64,000 nt of DNA from Eopsaltria australis (lineage: Eukaryota > Chordata > Aves > Passeriformes > Petroicidae): positions 4,092,001-4,156,000 of the forward strand of contig JAVTVJ010000076.1 of NCBI GenBank assembly GCA_034509425.1, given 5' to 3'. Position 1 is the first letter of the stretch; each line of letters starts with the position of its first letter. This document shows, one piece after another, positions 59,201-64,000 of this stretch. The notes below the pieces were generated by a model, which did no database searches, had not been told where the DNA came from, and saw only the letters and a program-made list of their open reading frames with translations. The position numbers were made by a program, and so were the translations under genes.

Positions 59201-61131
59201 ACCAAGTTTGTAAAAGCTAGTGGTGGCTAGTTAATATATTCATTAAAGAAATCAAAGGTTTATGCTTCTCAGAATACTGTGATTTTGAAGTCTCTGGAAT
59301 CTCCCAGCACCTTTTCTATAAGAAGGGTGGAAGTAAATAAAGATAGCTTGGAGATGGTGTCTGATATCCTCTGCAAATGCAGAGAGACAATGGAATTACT
59401 ATTCCTGAAGTTACAGGACACTGCTATATTTTAAGCAGCTACCTTCTCATCTCTGTCAGCTGAGAGGAGAAATTCATCCCACGTTGGCAGGGAAAGAGGT
59501 GGGCTGCCCTTCAGCAGAAACAATACCAGTCAAGGATGAGGTTCTTTACTTCTGCACAGGGGAAATCTGTCATCTTTTCCTTGCGTGATCTCAACATGCT
59601 TCAAAGAATTGTCTTCCTTTGATGTGTAACAGCAAGAGGTGGTTTCAAGGATTTGTTCTCCCCTGAGTGCTATTCAGCATAGCACAGGCTGCGAAATACA
59701 GCGTGGCATTGTCTTTGTTCCCTTGCAAGGTCTCTGCGTAATTCTACACAGAGAAAATGAATAAAACACTAGGAATGCTTTTAGAAACTGAGAATTAATA
59801 CTAATGAATTCCTAGAACTTGCAAGCTCATTTTCTTAGACCTGTTACAATATTTTCCAAGGAAATAGAGAAATAAGAAAGCAGTATTGTCAATACAAATA
59901 ACAATTCACTTTTGAGTAGAAAAACCCAAAACACACTCAACCATAGAAGTTGTAGGGCCAACCACTCAAAGTTTTGGAGATTCCAGCCTTAACTTTACCT
60001 TTGTAATCCTAATTGAGTTCCTTTATTCATGTGACAGATATTGTATTCTCTAAATGCAGTTAATTTTCCCACAAAATGCCTGTTCTTGGGTTATGCAGAT
60101 CTCCTGCAATGAACAGCTGTTCAGTGCCTTGTGCAGCACCTCCCAAATTCAAAAGATAGCAAAAACTCCAGCTACAGCAAGCAAACACACACAAAAAGTA
60201 AAATTAAAGATAATTTCCACCCTGTACATGTTGTGTCTCATTTTATCAACACTCAGGTCCTCCCTTCACAGCCACCAAGATGGCATCTGAATGCAGTTTA
60301 TGCACCAATGGATGCATTAGCATTTTAAAAGAGGCCTCTGGTCTGCAAGAGATGGGGTAGAATGAAAAAATACCCATGAAGCCTGGATGCCCAGGTTAAA
60401 TTGCCTAGAGTGTAATATTTTTTGAGTACTTTGCATCATACTGCACTTTGTGTGTGCAGGGCACAAATCCCTCTGATTTCACCAGCATGAATACAAAATG
60501 TCTGTCCAGAATCCCAAATCAGATATGAAGAAAATGAAAAATAGCTAATTATTAGAAATTACCCAGTACCACATTAAGCACATTGTAGCATATAGAGTGT
60601 ATGATGTAAATTTTCCAAGGACACCATTTCTAGGGCTTTAACCATGTCCCCCTCTTCCATGCTGTCCCAGTCTCTCTCAGACTTGTATCTCTGCTGGCCA
60701 CCAGCCACCTGTTCATTCCTGGACAGGCTCCTGAAGTTCACTGTCCAATCTGTCTCTTCTTTTCCTTTTATCCAGTCCATCCCTCCTGTTCCTTTTAATT
60801 AAATCAAACTGCTTCAGCTTCTTGCATCCCCCCTTTTTGCCCAGATTCTGGATTGGGCAGAGCCTGGAGGAGAAAGGTTTGCCACCCAGCACAGGGCTGC
60901 AGGATCCAGAGCTGTAACTGCAGGAGCCCCACTCAGACACACCAGGAACATGTGAGTGGGCACCTGAGGATTTTGTCTACTGCAGTTACAGCAGTGTTCT
61001 ACATATGTAGCAGGATGACAACTGCACTGAAAAATGGTGAACCTTAAGATGCTTCCTTTAGCTTCAGGAAGAACATCTTACTGAGATACTCAGCATTCTC
61101 AGAGATTTATTTGCTAGCAAAGTGCTGGATT

Positions 61132-61147
61132 CTGCTGCCACCGGAAT
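61132..61147 (+). repeat. 16-bp direct repeat flanking right arm (left copy)
   Basis: CTGCTGCCACCGGAAT here recurs with one change as CTGCTGCCACTGGAAT at 61943-61958, just beyond the other end of the right arm. It looks like a target-site duplication. Confidence 0.8.
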
Positions 61148-61152
61148 TCCAG

Positions 61153-61942
61153 CACAACATGTAGGATTAGGTCCATCTGGAGCAGACCAGATATGTGGTG
61201 GTACACGGTGCTTGACTCTTTGCCCCTAAGGTCACAGGAATTTCAAGACATAATTCCATTCTTTGTAGACTTCTTTTCAGTTAAAAACACTATGATGTGT
61301 CTATCAGAGGTCACCAGTTTTAATAATATGAAGCAAAGGACAGGTACCACATGTACTAAAAGCATTTCATCAGCCTCTGAGGGTACAAAACGTGGTGGGA
61401 TATGTGGGAGGCACATGTAGGGAGGCAGTAACCACATTGTTGTAGAGTCTCATCCCCAGTGATTTTTGGAAGTTGCTCTAGAAGTGAATTATTTGTCCAG
61501 AATTTGTCTTGAAGAAGTCCTGAGACAGGGCTCAGGAATGATCTGACACTTGAACAAGAAGGACAGCAAGGACCAAACCCTTGAGCTGGGTCCCTGGCAT
61601 TCCTGTTCAGCAGTGCAAACACATTGCAAGACCAGCAGACAGCAGCCCTAGGCTCTGTTTCTCATGCTGCAGCTCAGATTCCCAGCACAGAGGCATTGTT
61701 CTGAGCTGTGCAGCAGCACGTATTTCTCTCATCCCAATTTAGCTCAGATAAGAGGCAAAAAGCAAAGAAAGTCCCCAATTCTTTTGTTGCTGATTGAGAG
61801 ACTTCACTGCCGTTGGTTTAGGTACATGAAGTTTGTGAGTGTGCATGAAGTAAAGCAATTCAAAGGTAGCACAAGCAGAGTGAGCCCAGGCTGTTTTCAT
61901 CCCTGGACTGCTTACCCATTCAAATACCTGCAAAGGCACCCA
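61153..61942 (-). repeat. Inverted repeat, right arm (about 790 bp)
   Basis: This is the near-identical reverse complement of 56732-57515. It contains about 9 bases near one end and about 1-3 bases elsewhere that the left arm lacks, while the left arm has about 5 extra bases in the GACCTGTCACATC stretch. The arm sits between two copies of a 16-bp direct repeat, so this copy may be an insertion. Confidence 0.93.
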
Positions 61943-61958
61943 CTGCTGCCACTGGAAT
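61943..61958 (+). repeat. 16-bp direct repeat flanking right arm (right copy)
   Basis: CTGCTGCCACTGGAAT matches 61132-61147 at 15 of 16 positions. Confidence 0.8.
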
Positions 61959-61995
61959 GGGGAGTATGGTTCACAGGCTCTGCACAATTGGGAAA

Positions 61996-62064
61996 TTAGA
62001 ATAGAATAGAATAGAATAGAATAGAATAGAATAGAATAGAATAGAATAGAATAGAATAGAATAG
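61996..62064 (+). repeat. (TAGAA)n pentanucleotide microsatellite
   Basis: About 13 nearly perfect AATAG units lie in a row. The array runs straight into a reverse-oriented CR1 3' end, so it is best read as an expansion of the CR1 terminal ATTCT repeat. Confidence 0.95.
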
Positions 62065-62137
62065 TTAGTTCATTTGGAAGGGTCCTACAGTGATCATCCA
62101 GTCCAATTCCCTGAACAATTCAGGGCTGATATGTTGC
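62065..62137 (-). mobile_element. CR1 LINE 3'-end fragment with expanded tail
   Basis: The sequence TTCATTTGGAAGGGTCCTAC, then AGTGATCATCCAGTCCAATT and CCCTGA, is a reverse-complement CR1 terminus. Its 3' tail points left into the pentanucleotide array. Confidence 0.85.
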
Positions 62138-63758
62138 AAGTGTTGAGGGAGGAAATGGGACTTGGCATAAGGGGTCAAAGAAGGCAGGAGGAAAGATTTG
62201 ACTCAGTGATACAAAATATTCTCATTCCAGGGACCTTGATAAAGGGCAGTAAAGTAGCACTGGTTTCTCAGTGAGAGACTGATAATCACTTGTGCAAGGG
62301 CAGGTTAGTTGCAAGGAGTGGTAGATATTTCAGCCTCTTTAAACACTGAGGTGTGAAAACCCTGCACAAGACTTAAAATTATTTCAGAACCATAAGTTTA
62401 TTACGGGACACTGAGAAAAACCATCTTTTTTTTTCCATTTATAATAAGATCTTTCCCACTTCACTGCTGAATGCTGCAACTTAAATGTGGAATAGGGCAT
62501 CCTGGTGTGACGTTCAAGCTAATTTCCACAGCACAAGGTGATACTGATTTTCTGTGCAATGTAAGGTACAGTTTTTGGAAAACCTTTTTTTTGTTATTCA
62601 AACCTGTATTTTGTTCTGCTAAGAACATTAAGTTCTGAAATCTACTTCAGACACTTGCAGTCGTGAATTTTCTTAGCCGCTCCAAATAGGACACATCTCA
62701 GCTATCCTTAAATGCACCAAAATTGCGCCATCACCAGATGATAACTTGCAGACAAGTATTCCACTTTTATTAGTTGCTATCAGAGATATCTCTTCTCTCA
62801 AAGTAGCTAATTTATGAACTGATTCCAGGGAGCTAACTTCTTAGCTGGAATGAAATGTCCCAAATGTCTGAAGTGACAAGTACACAGGTGCTCTACGGGG
62901 TAAGAGAGCAACATTCAAAGGCAAGTTAAAAGTCAAAATGTGTGATCCTTTAGCTGCAACTTGACAATGATGCGAAGATGCTCTGATAAAAGGTTCTAGT
63001 CCAAACCTACAGTAGCACTTAATTATCCATTCTCCAACTGTGAATGGCATGTCCAACTTTTTGTATGTTTTTTGAGGCTTACTTACCTATTTGAAGAAAA
63101 AACATCTAATTACTTGAAGAATAGGCATCCACTTTTCTCCAAATCTATCTTAGAAAAAGTGCTTGTGATGTAAGAGACTCCTATTTATCAATGTCTATCA
63201 TATCCTCCACTTCTTTAAGGGTATTTACATAAAAAAAAAAAAAATAAATTGAATAGATCTGTTCATTCATTCTGAACAGGTCTTGACTTTTCAGACCCCA
63301 GTTCAGAAAGGATGCTTTCCTACCCAGTTGCACTAGGATCTCTGATAGCAACCTAAAGGTGTACATCTCAACCATTGCCATGTTGCTGCGAGGTGACTCA
63401 GAAAAGGGGAAGGGAGACCTGATGTTATGAGACTGTTAGGTACCAGCAAAACACACCCACAGTCCTGGTTCTAAAAGGCTTAGTCATGCAGGTAACAGCA
63501 ACACACATGCAGAGAACCCCATCCTGTGAGCCAGCCCAAGTCACCTTGACAAAGACAAATGTTCCTTCCTGGGAAGAGTTTACTTTCTCCCCTATGGGGG
63601 CTCCACTCCATTGTCACCAGCCTGCATCAAACATGCAGCTCTTTCATACTGCCTCCTGCAGAACCTCCTTCTTGGTTTTATCTGCTATGTGGCTAGGGAT
63701 CCACATCTTCCCACCATTTTAGCTCTTGCCAAATCTATGTGCAGTCCAAGGTCACTGT
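62138..63758 (-). other. GPR83: Probable GPR83 3' UTR and downstream flank
   Basis: This sequence follows the GPR83 stop on the minus strand and has no coding signal. Minus-strand AATAAA hexamers (TTTATT on plus) lie at 62766-62771 and 62397-62402 and are possible transcript ends. A 14-base A run lies near 63230. Confidence 0.5.
62766..62771 (-). terminator. GPR83: Candidate polyadenylation signal of GPR83
   Basis: The plus strand TTTATT gives AATAAA on the minus strand about 1 kb after the GPR83 stop. A second candidate lies at 62397. There is no further evidence for use. Confidence 0.35.
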
Positions 63759-64000
63759 TTAGCTCGGAGCTACTATTGGCTCAACTGCAGAGATGTCTGT
63801 CTTGCCTGACTGGGTGTTGGAGGATGGTGGAAGGACACGGGAGGCCTGCAACCTCTTGAAGTTGCTGTTTTCTGGCCAAGCCAGTCGGTAGGATGGGACT
63901 GTGGAGGGAAGCCTCCGTTCCGTGGGCCTGGGGGTTTTTCTGCACATGTTGAGCAAAGCCTTCAGTTCCGATCGGAAGCTGTCGTTGAGCCAGCAGTAGA
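63759..64000 (-). CDS. GPR83: GPR83 last exon, partial (receptor C-terminus)
   Basis: GPR83 is a class A G-protein-coupled receptor of neurons and regulatory T cells. The visible frame starts two bases in from the window edge with YCWLNDSFRSELKALLNMCR, the end of helix 7 and helix 8 of a rhodopsin-type receptor, where NPFI would precede. The cytosolic tail follows and ends QSGKTDISAVEPIVAPS with a TAA stop (63761-63759). The tail pattern SGKTD-S-VEPIV matches mammalian GPR83 as I recall it. A CR1-free, tail-to-tail arrangement with PANX1 fits the amniote order. The remaining exons lie right of the window. The MLN start that an open-frame scan would give here is an internal TTG, not a start codon. 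Confidence 0.9.
   Translation of the reverse strand, partial: YCWLNDSFRSELKALLNMCRKTPRPTERRLPSTVPSYRLAWPENSNFKRLQASRVLPPSSNTQSGKTDISAVEPIVAPS

Larger units (their letters stand above)
57865..61152. other. Spacer between the inverted-repeat arms
   Basis: This is the remainder of the 3.6-kb spacer. Apart from a CR1 fragment near 58900-59200 I recognise nothing. There is no folate-receptor-like coding sequence on either strand. Confidence 0.7.

Noticed and set aside
1..64000. CRISPR array, tRNA or rRNA genes, operons
   Set aside because: The window is vertebrate genomic DNA. I saw no repeat-spacer array, cloverleaf tRNA or rRNA sequence.

Overview
This is vertebrate nuclear DNA, almost certainly from a bird. 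Its genes are split into short exons bounded by GT-AG introns. The interspersed repeats are mainly 3'-anchored CR1 LINE copies, together with an LTR fragment of a type I associate with songbirds and other neoavian birds. The gene order HEPHL1 - PANX1 - GPR83 matches the conserved amniote block found on human 11q21. I cannot name the species from the sequence alone.

Layout: (1) 1-26657, plus strand, holds 19 coding exons of HEPHL1 (hephaestin-like 1, a membrane-anchored multicopper ferroxidase). The first visible exon corresponds to exon 2 of the mammalian gene; the signal-peptide exon is not recognisable here and probably lies upstream. The exons join with consistent phases and no in-frame stop into 1107 residues plus a stop. 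All type 1 and trinuclear copper ligands are present. (2) 26658-30217 holds the HEPHL1 3' UTR, several candidate polyadenylation signals and a CR1 copy that reaches to about 230 bp before the PANX1 start codon. (3) 30218-55105, plus strand, is the complete PANX1 gene (pannexin-1 large-pore channel): a CpG-island promoter, five coding exons (433 residues), two introns of about 9 kb each and a 3' UTR of about 2.3 kb. (4) 55106-63758 is intergenic. It holds a near-identical inverted repeat (arms about 785-795 bp, spacer about 3.6 kb), an LTR fragment, CR1 copies and a pentanucleotide array grown from a CR1 tail. No folate-receptor-like IZUMO1R gene is visible there, although mammals carry one between these neighbours. 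(5) 63759-64000, minus strand, is the last coding piece of GPR83 (orphan peptide-type GPCR), cut by the window edge just after the NPxxY region.

The three genes are not known to work together; the window is a conserved synteny block and not a functional cluster. HEPHL1 oxidises Fe2+ at the membrane, PANX1 releases ATP and is opened by caspase cleavage, and GPR83 is a neural and immune GPCR. I found no convincing undescribed biological system. The best leads are the inverted repeat, one arm of which is flanked by a 16-bp direct repeat, a GC-AG intron in HEPHL1, and a CR1 copy in the PANX1 proximal promoter.
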